In this document: one piece after another, positions 36,469 through 49,361 of the stretch
Layout of the letters: every line of letters starts with the position of its first letter
Position numbering within the stretch: the first letter of the stretch is position 1
Assembly (NCBI GenBank): GCA_005281725.1
Contig: SSBO01000012.1
Coordinates: 16,331,048 to 16,395,047 of the forward strand
DNA from: Wuchereria bancrofti
Taxonomy: Eukaryota; Nematoda; Chromadorea; Rhabditida; Onchocercidae
DNA: 64,000 bases
Reading direction: 5' to 3'
Notes under the pieces: model-generated
What the model was told of the DNA's origin: nothing
The model's input: only the letters and a program-made list of their open reading frames with translations
Databases searched by the model: none
Made by a program: the position numbers and the translations under genes

Positions 36469-39400
36469 CAGCCTATGAATAATTTGTTTTCATCTGTTTT
36501 GCAATGTGATCTTGAATTGTTGTTGACCTTAATTTTATAACTTTGTATTCTTGGTAATTTAATAATTCCTTTAAAAGCTTCATTAATCATTTACGATAAT
36601 GATGAAATATTCTTAACACATGTAAGATGAAATATTCTTAACACATATAACTATAGCACTGGATTTATTGATGTTGTAAAGTGAGATGACCAACAGTTAG
36701 TTCATTGCATAGATCTTTCAAACAAATATATGATCTCTGAACAAAAACACATAGAAATATCAACTAATTAAATAAAAAAGATAGTAGCAAACTAGTTGTG
36801 CGTATTATTTATTCACCGAGTTCGTGGTAAGCATACAGCAGAACTTCAGATTAGAATAACAGGGACGAATACGAATAACATGAATTGTTGTCAGGCTGAG
36901 AAGCGCAACCACAATTTATGCATGAACTTTCTTTACTCATAGAAAATCTCACAAAATTTTTCTTCGTTTTCAAATTTAGAATTGGTTGCTCTTTCATCAG
37001 TTTTGTTTTTTTTTTTTGCTTTTCAAATACGGAATAATCAGCTTAAGTGAAACTTGTTTGTTTTATTCTTAACGACAACCAGTTACCGTCGCATGGTTCT
37101 TCAACCCAAAACGTTGTGCAGATTTTAATTTATTAACTCTTAAAGATATAATATTGCAGGTTAGTTATTTGTTCAGAGCTATTAGATATATATACTATAT
37201 ACTGATATATGTACATGTATATTAGTACCTCCTATGACGATGTCGATGACGGCAATCACATTCTATACACCTGTTGATCGTCTGAAGCTTGTCTTTGAGG
37301 AGCAGGAATCGGATCGTCATTGTCATTATCATCTATCCAAACAGCTCTGTCACTTTTCTAACTGATTATCGATCAGTTGTCAGAGGAATGTATATATATA
37401 TATTGAAATTCATGCTGTGACTATCTCGAATATCTCGTTACCATGCAGCGGTATATTGGGAGCATAGATTTCCAATCTCTACAACATATGATCAAACTGT
37501 TAATTCACTTATTTGCTCTATTATGGAGATTTTAATAAAAATTCAAATACTTCGTTTTAATACAACATAGTGTTGTGGCACATACACTGGAGGAAAACTG
37601 CATCCACTCATTGATACAGTGTCTTCACAGAAAATAATATCACATCTTTGCACATCAGCTAGAATTGAAAAGGCGCATTTTACAAATTTAATCTTGCTGA
37701 CTTAATGGTGAGTCATATCAGAAAATTTGTAAGTTTAACAGATGGGTTATAGATTAGTTTCTTCTCCGACTAGTATTTCAGTGAGTGTTGCATAGTTTAT
37801 TTTTTTTAAGTTTCTCTTACTCGGAGAAAGTGAAACATCTCAACCAATACTTTTAGTTCTTTTTGTCCAAAAGACCGAATAGAGTTATAAAATAAGTAAG
37901 TAAGGAAGAATAAAGAAAATGTTAATCGTACTACAGCATCTTTTTCTTCTATTGAAGTTTATTTTCTATGTGTATCATTGCTACCAACGCCTTAACTAAT
38001 TTCTAGCTCCTTCTTAAAATAGAAATTTCTTTTCTGAACTTGCTAATATTTAGTATGTCCAAAAAAAGAAATTATATAAACAAATGACTGAATACCGTTT
38101 TTTGATGTAGTCGGATGGCATCGGCATAATCTTTGCAAAATAAGTGCTGCAAGTGTAGTGCTGTCAAGCTTCGGATCAGTATATATTGGTCAAATGCTTG
38201 TTTACAAGATTTCTGAGATGGAAACCAAATTGTTCACAACAGTCAGTCCATATATTATAGATTTAAATATTATGCTGGTTTTCCGGATATATATCGGAAT
38301 CCTTTACCTTTTGTTTCATGTTATTAATTAGTGTGGGAATATGTATCCCTTACTGTTGATAAGCTTGGAATGATTTAGTTTAGATTAATAAGTTGACTTT
38401 GAAGGGTAAAAATATTTAAAATACACTCTGCTTTTTGCTCTACGCATTACTTTTTACAGTTCTCACGATTTTTCTGTTCATTAGGTAATGCCAAAAAACT
38501 TTATCTTCATTTATTTCAATAATAACAGTTCAGTTCAAAGCAATATTACGTGTTTCGCACGTTGCGAATCTACAATTGTCGCGAAATTTTAGTATAGCGG
38601 AACTCTAAAATATTAAAAACAAAAATATAAATGAGAGTAAAAAAGGTGAGAGTAGGAAATATGGTCGATAAACCCTCCGCAAATAATGCTTATACATCAA
38701 TCTTTTATAGATTGTTTCCAATAATATTTATAGTTTAAACTCTTTGTTTATAATCTTATGTTTCTATCGTAAATCTCTTAAACATTGTTTCTTACTCGAT
38801 ATTTAAACCTTACATTACCTCCCTCTTTCCTTATTTACATTATGACTGTGACTAACATCACCACTCCCAGTTCAACAAATATATATGTTGTCTAAAACAA
38901 TTGTGGTTAACCAAAAAGGATCCCCTCGACTTGTGCCTCAATTTTATTATACTATTGCTTCTGATAATAAAGGAAATATTATATTCCTGCGTTAGTCCAA
39001 TATTTTATATATACATCAGACAGATCTCCCTGAACTCTGCCAAATAATGTAATTTTTTTTCCACTACAAGTGAAATTTTAATCTGAGAAATAACCAATGG
39101 TTTTTGGTCATAAAGATTATAAATTTCGAGAAATTGTAGTTAAATAGAATCTTGCAAGTGTAATTATAATCTGTGTTTCAGCTCAATTTGTCCATTAATA
39201 TTCTATAGTTAAGTCTTCGGTGATTGTAAATAGCAGGTAAAACACTACTGCAGGGCCTTCAAGATGACAGTGTTTAACTGTCATACGTTTAGATAAGTCC
39301 GTTGTATGATGTCAGCCTTTTTTACAATCGACAGTTCATACTAGCAATGATTTATCAGAAAAACGGAGATGTCGGATCATGGAATTCTTTCCTCACATTT

Positions 39401-40835
39401 AAACTTCTTTAAAGTATCACATCAATTCATTAACCCGATGCGTAACAAAAAGTACTTACTATTTAATTTAAAAATGTGCAATTCTTTGAAAAAAACATAG
39501 TTCTGCAATAAGTATTTTAGGAAACTGAAACGACAGCAGAGATTATTAATAAGCAAAATATCATCATTTTTTGCTCAATACGTGCTCAAACATTACAAAA
39601 ATTATTATCTGAATGAATATTACACACTCTCGTGAATTTACATCTATTCATTCTCAACTGCTATACAAATAGTCATTCGAATGAGTACGCAGTCCTAATA
39701 GCATGTGCAAGTGCAAGCTATAAGTGTGCATCGAACTGCGGGCTTGTAGACTGCAGATAGAAATATATGCTTCTTCGCGAACTGCTCGAACATGCTATCC
39801 TCATGCTAGTTGAGACAAGCTGTAGGCATCTTGCTGGGTGGTTTAAATAGAAAATGTGAGAGAAGATGAAGCAATGTTTTCTATTATCCTTACTGTTAAT
39901 CAGATAACGGAAGTATTGCCTTACGGAAGTGATTCATTTGCTTCAATTCGAAAGTACTAACATTTTGCAGTGTTGGAGATTGCATGTTCAGCTTAAAATG
40001 TGGGATAATTTTTCTTTCTGTGGGGATATTCGTGAATTACATCTGCCCCTTATATTAGACGAAAGTACCACTTCTGGATTCTAAATGCCAACACCATTAC
40101 ATTCCATATTGTGTTTTCAAGAACTAAAATCTATAATACTGTATTAATAAAGAATGAATTTCCAGTCTGCATTTGGATGTATGTATGTTTTGATCAAATA
40201 CTACAAGAGAGAGTTATCAGTAAAAGGATAATTGCAACACCTCATGGAATGCCCATTATCAAACATCTATAATTGATGAGATTAGTGAAATGCAGTCTCA
40301 ATGCATGAGATAAATTCTATCTAAGATTAGTTTGTTTATTTCGCCAAAAATGAGAAAGATGTTTCGTACTTTACAGTTAAAATATAATTATTAATTAAAG
40401 TCAGAAATCCTGACAACTAATGATTCACCGTGAAATTCGTAAATGTACTTTCCAATTTAGGAAGGCCAATGTTTCGATAAGTAAATCAGACAGTATTTGA
40501 TTCATTCTTTTTTCTTTCTCCCTTTGTTGTGTAATGGCATCAACAACTCCAGTAGGCTCTTTAATGCTTTTATACCCAGAGAGTAAGCAAAATGTCTAAC
40601 AACCTATTCTAAAGGGTTCTGTTCTTATATTAAAGCGCATGTCTAACAAATAAAGTTATTCGTAGGTTATCAGATTAGAAAAGGTTAGTATAAGTATATA
40701 TACTGATCAGTCAGCATGGAAATGATATGAAATGAATCGGAAAAATGGAATCGATGTTCATTTTGAACAGCAGTACTGCATGATAAGTCAGACTTGGTAA
40801 ATGGCTGAGATATTTTTTCGTACTTCATTAAAATA
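36469..40835. other. Gene-free stretch
   Basis: More than 4 kb of AT-rich sequence with no open frame of note and no recognised exon, RNA gene or transposon on either strand. It may be intergenic space or a long 5' intron of the globin gene downstream. Confidence 0.5.
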
Positions 40836-43457
40836 GAAAAAACATACAAAAGATCAGCAATGGCAAGACTTAGTGTGTCTCAGGTTATCTCCCGTAGATA
40901 TAATAATACAGCAGTAGACTTCGCCGGAACTATTACTGTCCGAAATCGAGAGAAGCATCTGGTTTACAGAATTGAAGCATCATGTCATCTTCACAGAAAT
41001 TCTATAATCTTCCTTAGTGGTTGAGGTTCTTGAGAGATTTTTGCAGCTGTGACAATGTCTTGTCAATGATGTGAAGGATATCCATGCAACCCTTCCTTTG
41101 TGATGAATCATTCGAAATCTATTGACCACAGTTCACAGACAGGTGAAGCACTTCGCTAGCAGTGCTTGGAAGGACACCACTTTTCCATCTTGTCTTTGGT
41201 CAGTGAATTTTAGTCCAAAAAGCATTCTCCATAATTATATTAGCAAGCCCAATACATCACATGTTCTTATTAGCAGAAAGCTCGTAAAACAAAAATTTTT
41301 TTCCTTTTCAATTCCACTACTAGCATTCAATCACTTCTTCTATTTATACTTCATTTCATTTTTCTTAATTACACTTACCTATACTTAGATTTATTCTTAA
41401 ATTTGATATTTTGATTTCTTCTCTTGAAAAGAATTATGAGATTCTGATGAAAAGTGACAACTTTTCGTATTTATGTGCTTTAATGGCTGATAAAAAGAAT
41501 AGAGAATGCGGGAAAGTCTTGAAGAAGTTCCAAGTGACAGGTGAATTTCTTATTTTCAAAAAGTTATTTGATATGAAACTATAAAAGTGTATTAGACTTA
41601 AGTCTATATTAGCTTATTTTGAATATTAGCATTCGCTGAGTCCTATATCGCTAGTTAATATTAGCATTAACGTTAGTTAAGTTGTGTTTTTGATTTTGTT
41701 ATGAACGCATTAATTTGAAGAATGTACAATGAGTTTAGTTTGTCATATATTGACCACCTCTTAATTTCGCCATTTCCTTCGTCGTTCTTTAGCAAAAATT
41801 TAATATTTCATTATATGAATGATATAATGCTGAAAAATATAGTTGACATAAGTAAAGTAAAGCAGTATGTATTGGCCCTACATTATCTTTACTGCAAAAA
41901 AAGTACACGTTTGCAAAACGTATACGTTTTCTGTGTTTGAATGTATTCGGCAAGCTTTTTGTATTCACAGTGAGCACGGATACCGCTGGATCAATTTTAG
42001 CTACAGTGCTATTTGTTCCAGCTCTTAAAAACATGATTTTGAAACTGTGGGGATTTTAACGGTCATTGATTTACTTACTGAGCTATCGATATTTTCAGTA
42101 ACAGCCGAAAATGGATTTTTCATGCCCTAAGATCCTCTATCAACTTTGGTGATGACCAAGATCAACAAGATTGCCATTTTAGCAGTATTATTAAGCGCGG
42201 ACCTGACTGATAATGAATCTTTTAGATATGTTTATGATTAAGCAATTCTGTTTAATATCTTTTCACCGACATCATTGGTGCTTCGAATCACATACCTCAA
42301 CAATATCAATTAACTCATTCATAAGAATCTTTTAGAAGTGTAACTGTCCTCCCTTTAAAGCACTCAGTTTTTACCACTTTCACATATAATTAGTTTTGGT
42401 CAAATATTTTGCTATTGAGAAAAGTGGAATCTTATCCAATCTTTCGATTTCTATCCACTTTCTAAGTGGTAGTGTGTGCAATAGTTATTGTGTGCAACAG
42501 CTGAAGTCAACAAAATACAGCCATAAGTGTCATTTGGATATAGGCCAGGAAGTTAGAAAAGAACTTCGCCAATATCACATTTTCACGGAAGAATGATTTA
42601 TGACTATAGAAAAATAGGAACCACAAAATTCTGATTTTTGGAGCTGCTTTCTTATTTCATTATATTTTGATTTCATTCAATTTTTTGTTGATATTGTTTG
42701 TTATGCTTGCATTTTTTTAGAATTTCAAATTTCCCTGTATCAGTATCAGTTTATGCTTTGCTTGAAACTTTTCACATTATTCAAGATTCTGCTAAAACTT
42801 CTTTGGAAAAAAAGTAATTTGGAAAAAGCATTATCAATCTGTCGTCAATTTATAAAAAATCTTTCTTAACGACCACATTTATCTCCTTCCATCGCAACAT
42901 TATAAAAATATTTCGCGGAATCAAAGAATTTTGAAAGTTAAATAGAATTCAAAAAACAGGAGGTTTTACTGTAAGTTATTGCATAAAAAACTTCAAATTT
43001 TTCATCTTTGCAAGTTAAAATTTTTGAATAAATTCATAGCAAATTTCACAAATTTACATGCACAATCATTTTTGTTCATCTTTTTTTCTTACATTTTGAA
43101 AAGAAACACAACAAGAAAATTTGATAACTGTTTGTACTTGTTTTCAACAAATTTTTTTATCATCCTTGTCTAAGGCCCTCATATATTCTTTGCTAAAAGT
43201 AAAAAACTGGCAAGGAAGAACTCGAAATTGAAATAGAATAATACAATAACATTATATTTACTGCCATAAAAATTTTGAAACACTTTTCTATTAATACTAA
43301 ATTGGTCGATATTATAAATCATTAAAATCCTTTTATAGACTGCTATTTCTCTAGTTTTTTCTCCGTCTTAAACTTTTTAGTCACTATTCGCCAATTTTTT
43401 TCATATTCGTTTTCATATTCAATTTTTCAGGATTTCATATTCGTCAATTGTACTACT

Positions 43458-43483
43458 TATATATATATATATATATATATATA
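43458..43483. repeat. TA dinucleotide run
   Basis: About 12 TA units in an AT-rich region; lies in the part absent from copy 2. Confidence 0.9.
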
Positions 43484-43980
43484 AAACTTTGACATTTTAA
43501 ATTGTGAATAGTCAGATTTGGACTCATGTGAGAATACTGATTAGAAAGAGTTTTGCTCATAATTTTACTAAACTTGAAATTGCTATGAATTTGAGAAATG
43601 TTATATGGAAAAGTACTTTATGAGTGACAGAATTTGAAAAATTTTTATGTCATTTCCCATTTTGATTTGAAATAAAAAGTTGGCTCAAAATTCATTTTTT
43701 ATAATGCCTTTTTTTCTAGTTTAAAATGAATATAAGAAAAGCAATAAGTAATTATTGGGGAACATAAAGCAAGAAAAGCGATGTATAATATAACCATTCA
43801 TTAATATTAATGTTTTCTAATATAAAACAGCAAAATTTCAGTATTGCAGAAAACGTGATTACCTTCACGCTAACCCAGTGTAGATATTTTGCAAGTAAAT
43901 AGCTAATATTAGATACCACTGTAATGCTCTTTCCTGTTAATCATTTATTATTTGCTGTTGGTTTTGCTTTTTCTATTTAG

Positions 43981-44150
43981 GCCTTATTTTTTCAGTACAA
44001 TGTTCAACACTATCCAACAGGTGCTTTTTTCTGTTCAGGCCTTGTTTTTCAGTATAATGTTCAACACTATCCAACAGGTGCTTTTTTTCTTTCAGGACTT
44101 ATTTTTCCAATAAGATATCCAAACCATTCAACAGATACTTTCTCTTTTTT
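43981..44150. repeat. Three tandem units of about 57 bases
   Basis: Units at 43981-44038, 44039-44095 and about 44096-44150 share the order CTTATTTTTCAGTA, TTCAACACTATCCAACAG, then a T-rich tract. The first two end in TTCAG and resemble a 3' splice acceptor region. The duplicate at 50967-51085 has only two units, so copy number differs between versions. Confidence 0.8.
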
Positions 44151-45349
44151 CGAGGCGGCAGTTTTTTTTATTTTAAAAATTAGTTAAAAAATATCTCCAA
44201 ATAAACTGTACATTTCTCACTGGAAAAGTTTACTGACGAGGTTTTTGGTTTTCATTTTTCCAAATTCCAGTAGTACTGAACGTTTCAGTATGTAGTATAT
44301 TGATTGAAACTTACACGTGGCATAAGACGTCGTCTATATCTACTTATTGTCCCTGGTTTTACCAGGTTATCATTCATTAACTTCCTGTTGGTAGTTTTTT
44401 TGAATAAAAAACTGAGAACTATCTATACTTCTGTAAATATCCTTCCTGCTCTCATCTTCTCTCTCCATGACACTAACTTCACTTCCCAGAACACGGAAAC
44501 ACGGGAACAGTACACGTAAAAATAGACAATGAAATCAAGAATCTTTGGGGCAATCTGTGAATCGGACATATTCCGCTTCAAAATATCTTATGAAACGTTA
44601 TAATGTATTTAGCTATATGATCAATAATAGCTTAAAAAGCCGTAAGTAACGGCATAAATACTTTCTCAACAGAATTTCCCATATCACAAAATTAAAACTA
44701 TGAAGTTTTCTGAGTCATTCTTTCCAATAATTACAGTTCACGACCAGCACTTACAAGCCAGAGAATTGAGATCGTTCTATATATAACTCTTGTAAAGCTA
44801 TTTTTAGTTTACACTAAAAACGTAAAGCTATCGTTATTCAAAATTTAAGTTACACATTAGAAAAATTTTAAGCTGCAATACCTTAAATTGGATATGTTTG
44901 GCCTAGAAAGTTTCAGCCACATACAAAAAACTTTGTATATAACTGAAAGCGTACTAGAAATCAAAAGTCAAACAAATTATGGTTATGATTTACGAGTTCT
45001 GCTGAGTTGTCAATAAGGACAATGTACTCCAATAAGAAAACGAGAAAGGACAACTTCTTGTTACCAAGTTCGGAAAAATAAACATCATTAAAGAAGTAAT
45101 TATCCAACATTAATATCTTATTTAATTTGGGTACATGTACAAATTCAATTTCATAAGTTATCTGCATAAGCAGGAACAATCTTGTTTAACTCTGATCTTA
45201 ACTAAGTTTATCTCTGTTTTTCTTCAAATTATGATGCTTTCCCTACACGTACCGTATGTCATTTGATATTGATATGATTACCGTATGCTGTTTGATATTA
45301 ATATGATTAGCATTCTGAAATTATGATGTTAAGGTAATTATTGTTTCAG

Positions 45350-48300
45350 ATATGTTTTTAATATCAAAAATAGTACGTGGCAGGAGGTTACTACAAGAAC
45401 TTGAAGCTGAGACTGAAAAAAAAGTAGTGCAAGAAGTGACTGCAATAGAACCCTCAGCGATGATTTTTCGACAAAGTGTACTAGCAACTCGGATGGAAAA
45501 GGAAAAGTCTGTGGATGAAACGTCACAGGTTTGCAGTTATTATGGTGATATTTCTAAAATTTGACGAAATAAGTTAGAAAACAGTTCGTTCCGAATCAGT
45601 TTAAGAATGTGCAGTAAACAGTATGAGAGAGCATAATGATGAGAAACAACTGGAAAGCAAAGATTTATTCGACGTCGTTGATGATAAAAAGAAAACAGAC
45701 TTAAGAAATAAGAAATTTGCAGTAGGCTTTAAGTATTTATCCTTGTGAATGTGTAGATTTCTTAATAAAGATCCAATTATCGTAAAAGTTGAATGGAAAT
45801 TTGAACTTGAAGAACTTTATGAAATCAGTTTCAATTTAGATCAACTATCAATGTGGAGCAGGATCATCTAATGCGAATATGACATATACAACAGCTCAAC
45901 CATCATCTTGCAGGTCTCGTTTCCATTTCTGCATTTTTCATTTCAAATATTACTAATTAATCTCTTGAGGTAATAAAATATTCAATCCGTAATACTTATA
46001 CTAAAAACTGGATGACATGTCAAAGTATATTTTAGGAAGAATTAAGTGCTGAATTAATTAATTATATTCGTAATTCAACAAGAATTATTTTTGTTTTTGA
46101 TTTTTGACAACAGTCTAATCTCTTCCTAAACAGCTTAATGTTCTGTCGTTTTGGCTAGTTAAGGCCCAAACAACGCTATTTCTGAAGTTTATCCTTCAAT
46201 CCTGTTTTCTTGTATTACCTAGATTGTTTTTTTTCACCTAAGGCAAATAATGATACCACCCATACAGTTGTTGCAAATCAAGTGATGATGGAAATTTGCG
46301 ATGCATTTTGTATGAAAAGTGCTACTAACTTTCATGATATTTCATTACAACAATTCTCTTTATTTTAGTTATTCCTGAGTAGATTTGAGTCAAATTTCTA
46401 ATTTCACTGCACATCATTCGATTGTCATGTTATGATTACAGTTAGGAAAATAAATGAAGAATTGAAATTTTATTTCATTAAATTTCTAGAAAATCTTCAA
46501 TGCTAAGAAATGATATACACTTACACTGCCAACTAATAACCTGAAGAAAAATTTTTTCAGATGCACAAGTTTTTTCTCGATTCCAATTATCAGTAAAAAC
46601 TAATTATCAGTTTAGAGCAGATATGATTCAAGGAGAAATGCATAATTTCAACAGTGACGACTAACTTTCTATTATTAACCTTCCACCACAACTTTTTATT
46701 CATTCAATTTCTATTACTATCGTACAAACTTGTCTAGAATCTTTGATATCTTTCCACTATGAGGTAATTAAGAAGTTTCAGTATGATTTAGAGCAAATAT
46801 GATTTAAGTGAAATCCTGTTATGAAGGGACAGAGTTGGTCCACGTAACACTCAAATGACCTTATTCTTAGGGACCGATAAGAAAATTGGTAGTAAGTACT
46901 GTCTCCGCTTATTTCATGTCATCTTCATGGAAATCTGTACGCAGAATTATTTTTTCCTTCACAATTCAACTTTTAGGTTGGATGCAAAGAGATGGTCGCA
47001 TTTCTGTTTTGCACTTTGTTAGTTTATGTTTTAAAAAGAAGATAACGAATGAAAATTAGAATAATAAGCATACTCGAAATGAAAGCAAAAATCGGATGCA
47101 ATAAGAAATATTGAGGTTATGATACTACAAATAAAAAAACTTTATGCAATACTTTTTTTGCATTTATGCAATACTTTATGCAACCTGACGAAACTTTATG
47201 CAATACTTAATTGATCATTGGCGAATAACCATGCAATTAAATTACGAAAGTGATATTTCCTTGGCTCAAGAACATACAATATTGCCATATGATGCATAAT
47301 TTTGAATTTTATTAAACCAAACTATACATCACGGTACTGGCAATCTTTTTTTTAATCTTTTTAATTAAAATTAACACTTCAAGAAGCTAGCAGTGAGAAT
47401 GTGGCGAATCTGACAAAACTAACTCGATTTACTGTTAGCTTGAGTTAAGTAGCAACAGAAGTATCATTTCAATAACAAAAAAATAACATTTCACTACTTT
47501 GGTTAAATTGATTTCTCTTTCGGTGAAAAAACTTTTACACTCCAACATGATATGAAATCGTCTGTTAATAAGTGTGATCCAGTACGACAATTTAAATGCT
47601 TTTGTAAATTTATCTCATTTGAAATGAATCACATACTGGACTGAGTCTTTTCACTTAGGTTTTCATCAGTCAAGACATTAATGTGAACGTTTACAGATAT
47701 GAACTAATCTGTTTTTAGAAAAGTAGAAAGTTTATGAAAGTATTTCATTGCATTAAAAGTTTTTCTTTTCTTTTCTTTTCTTGTATAATGTCATTTGAAG
47801 GACACATCCAATGATTCCGGCGTATAATACGTTTTACAAAATTGAAAACTGCGAGTTATTGTTGAGATGAGCCTAGTTAGAGAAAAAAATAAAGTTAATG
47901 CAACTGGTAGCTGCTTTCAAGGCTAGGATCAAGTCTAGGCTTTTGGAGCTGTAGAGATTCGTTTGTTAAAGTAATTCATGCTAGCAAAACAGCATTTTAG
48001 ACTTACTTGATGTTTTCTACGTGATTGGTAATACCATCACAATCTCTTCTTTTTTGTATTTTCTCACTTTTCTCATATTTTTATCATCTTTCTTTCTTTA
48101 AAGTCAATAAGGACAGCTTGATGACAAGCCAGAAATAATTTGTCTTGGCTTAGCTGGATAGCTTTAGCTTAAATAAACTTTCTTATTTTTTGTTAAATTA
48201 TTTTCTTATTTTTCTTATTTTTTGTTAAAATTTTTGTTAAATTATAATTCTTATTTCTTGTCTACTAAATTGAATGAATGATAACAAATGACCGAAATAT

Positions 48301-48863
48301 TCTACTTATATTTGAATTTTCTCCTCCGTAAACAAAATTAATTGTTGAAGATAACTATAAGTGTTAATCAACCGATGACAAACAGTGAGGTCAGTTTTGA
48401 ATTCATCTTCAAAATTTTGAGTACTAGTAAATGAATTGTGCTTATTGTTATTAAATAACATCGTGCGGATCTTAGACTAGTGAGCTTAAACATAAACTTA
48501 AAGTTCAGCTTTAAATCTCTGCATTGATTTAAATGTTTGCAAAAATTTCATGATATAGGACTTTGTATTGTTTTCTGTAATTTAAAAAAAAGTACTTCCC
48601 AGGTGAACATGTGGTTTCCTGTTAAGATATCACTAATTTCAATAAATCAAGTGCTTCTTTGGGATCAGCCCAACTAATAGCAAAATAATACTTCAAACTC
48701 ATTTAGATTGCTATGATATCGTAAAAGATATTGTAGTATCCGCAAGACAAATATGAACTTTCTTTCCTACAAATGTATGGGTGACAAAGTCTGCTAAAGA
48801 TTTTCAAGATGCCGAAACGAAACAGAGGAATGGTGATTGATTTGATCAACACTGTTGAGGAAG
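45350..48863 (+). CDS. Globin-gene 5' exons, copy 1
   Basis: Two exons open in both copies of the duplication. 45350-45528 (179 bases) reads ISKIVRGRRLLQELEAETEK and continues to VDETSQ, flanked by TTTCAG and GTTTGC. 48809-48863 (55 bases) reads MPKRNRGMVIDLINTVEE and ends at a GTATCT donor. They match 52294-52472 and 55707-55761, with only a Val/Ala change (KKVVQEV vs KKAVQEV) and a Met/Thr change near the first acceptor. Phases fit the globin exons downstream of copy 2, so these are probably redundant copies of that gene's N-terminal extension. A first exon with the start was not found. Confidence 0.6.
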
Positions 48864-49360
48864 GTATCTTAACGCTGTAAATGTATCATTATTCCATGCT
48901 ATACAACTAAGGAACTAGCAATTAAGTTTTCTGTAGGCTTTCATTAATTATCATAATTATCAGTGCAACAATTTGCATTGACTTGTGAAGTTCGTTCGGT
49001 ATCAGTGAAATAAGAAGTGTGGTGTTTCTATTGAAACAAATTATGACTTCTTTGTGCACATCTATTAATGCTCCTTTTCCTAATAATTAGAAGAATGAAT
49101 TTCAACTGCTTAATATTTTTCCTTAATACATCAGTGATGTTAGACGGATTTGTGTGAAGCCTGCAAACACGGTTTCCATTTGAATTTAAATCGTAATATT
49201 ATGTGTGTGAACGAGTCACTTTGATTTTCTGGCAATTTTCCTAATAAATATGATAATTTCCACTTCTCTTGTTTTTGTGTGCTCTATAGGGATCAGGATT
49301 TGAGTGTCGTGTTGTTTTTATGCTAAATAAAAAAAAATTCAAGTTTTGCTAAGACTATCT

Positions 49361-49361
49361 N
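49361..49361. other. Single-N join between diverged copies
   Basis: The left side ends with the sequence found at 56258, and the right side restarts with the sequence found at 40836. The N places two versions of one region head to tail. Confidence 0.9.

Larger units (their letters stand above)
40836..49360. repeat. Large diverged duplication, copy 1
   Basis: Homologous in the same orientation to 49362-56258. Both copies end with the same bases (AAGACTATCT). The first 560 or so bases are near-identical; later parts differ by scattered substitutions and indels, and 41973-43800 has no counterpart in copy 2. Both carry the same two coding exons (45350-45528 and 48809-48863). Confidence 0.9.

Noticed and set aside
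41122..41388. 88-codon open frame repeated identically at 49648-49914
   Set aside because: The identity is explained by the duplicated region; the predicted protein has no recognisable domain and lies in presumed non-coding sequence.
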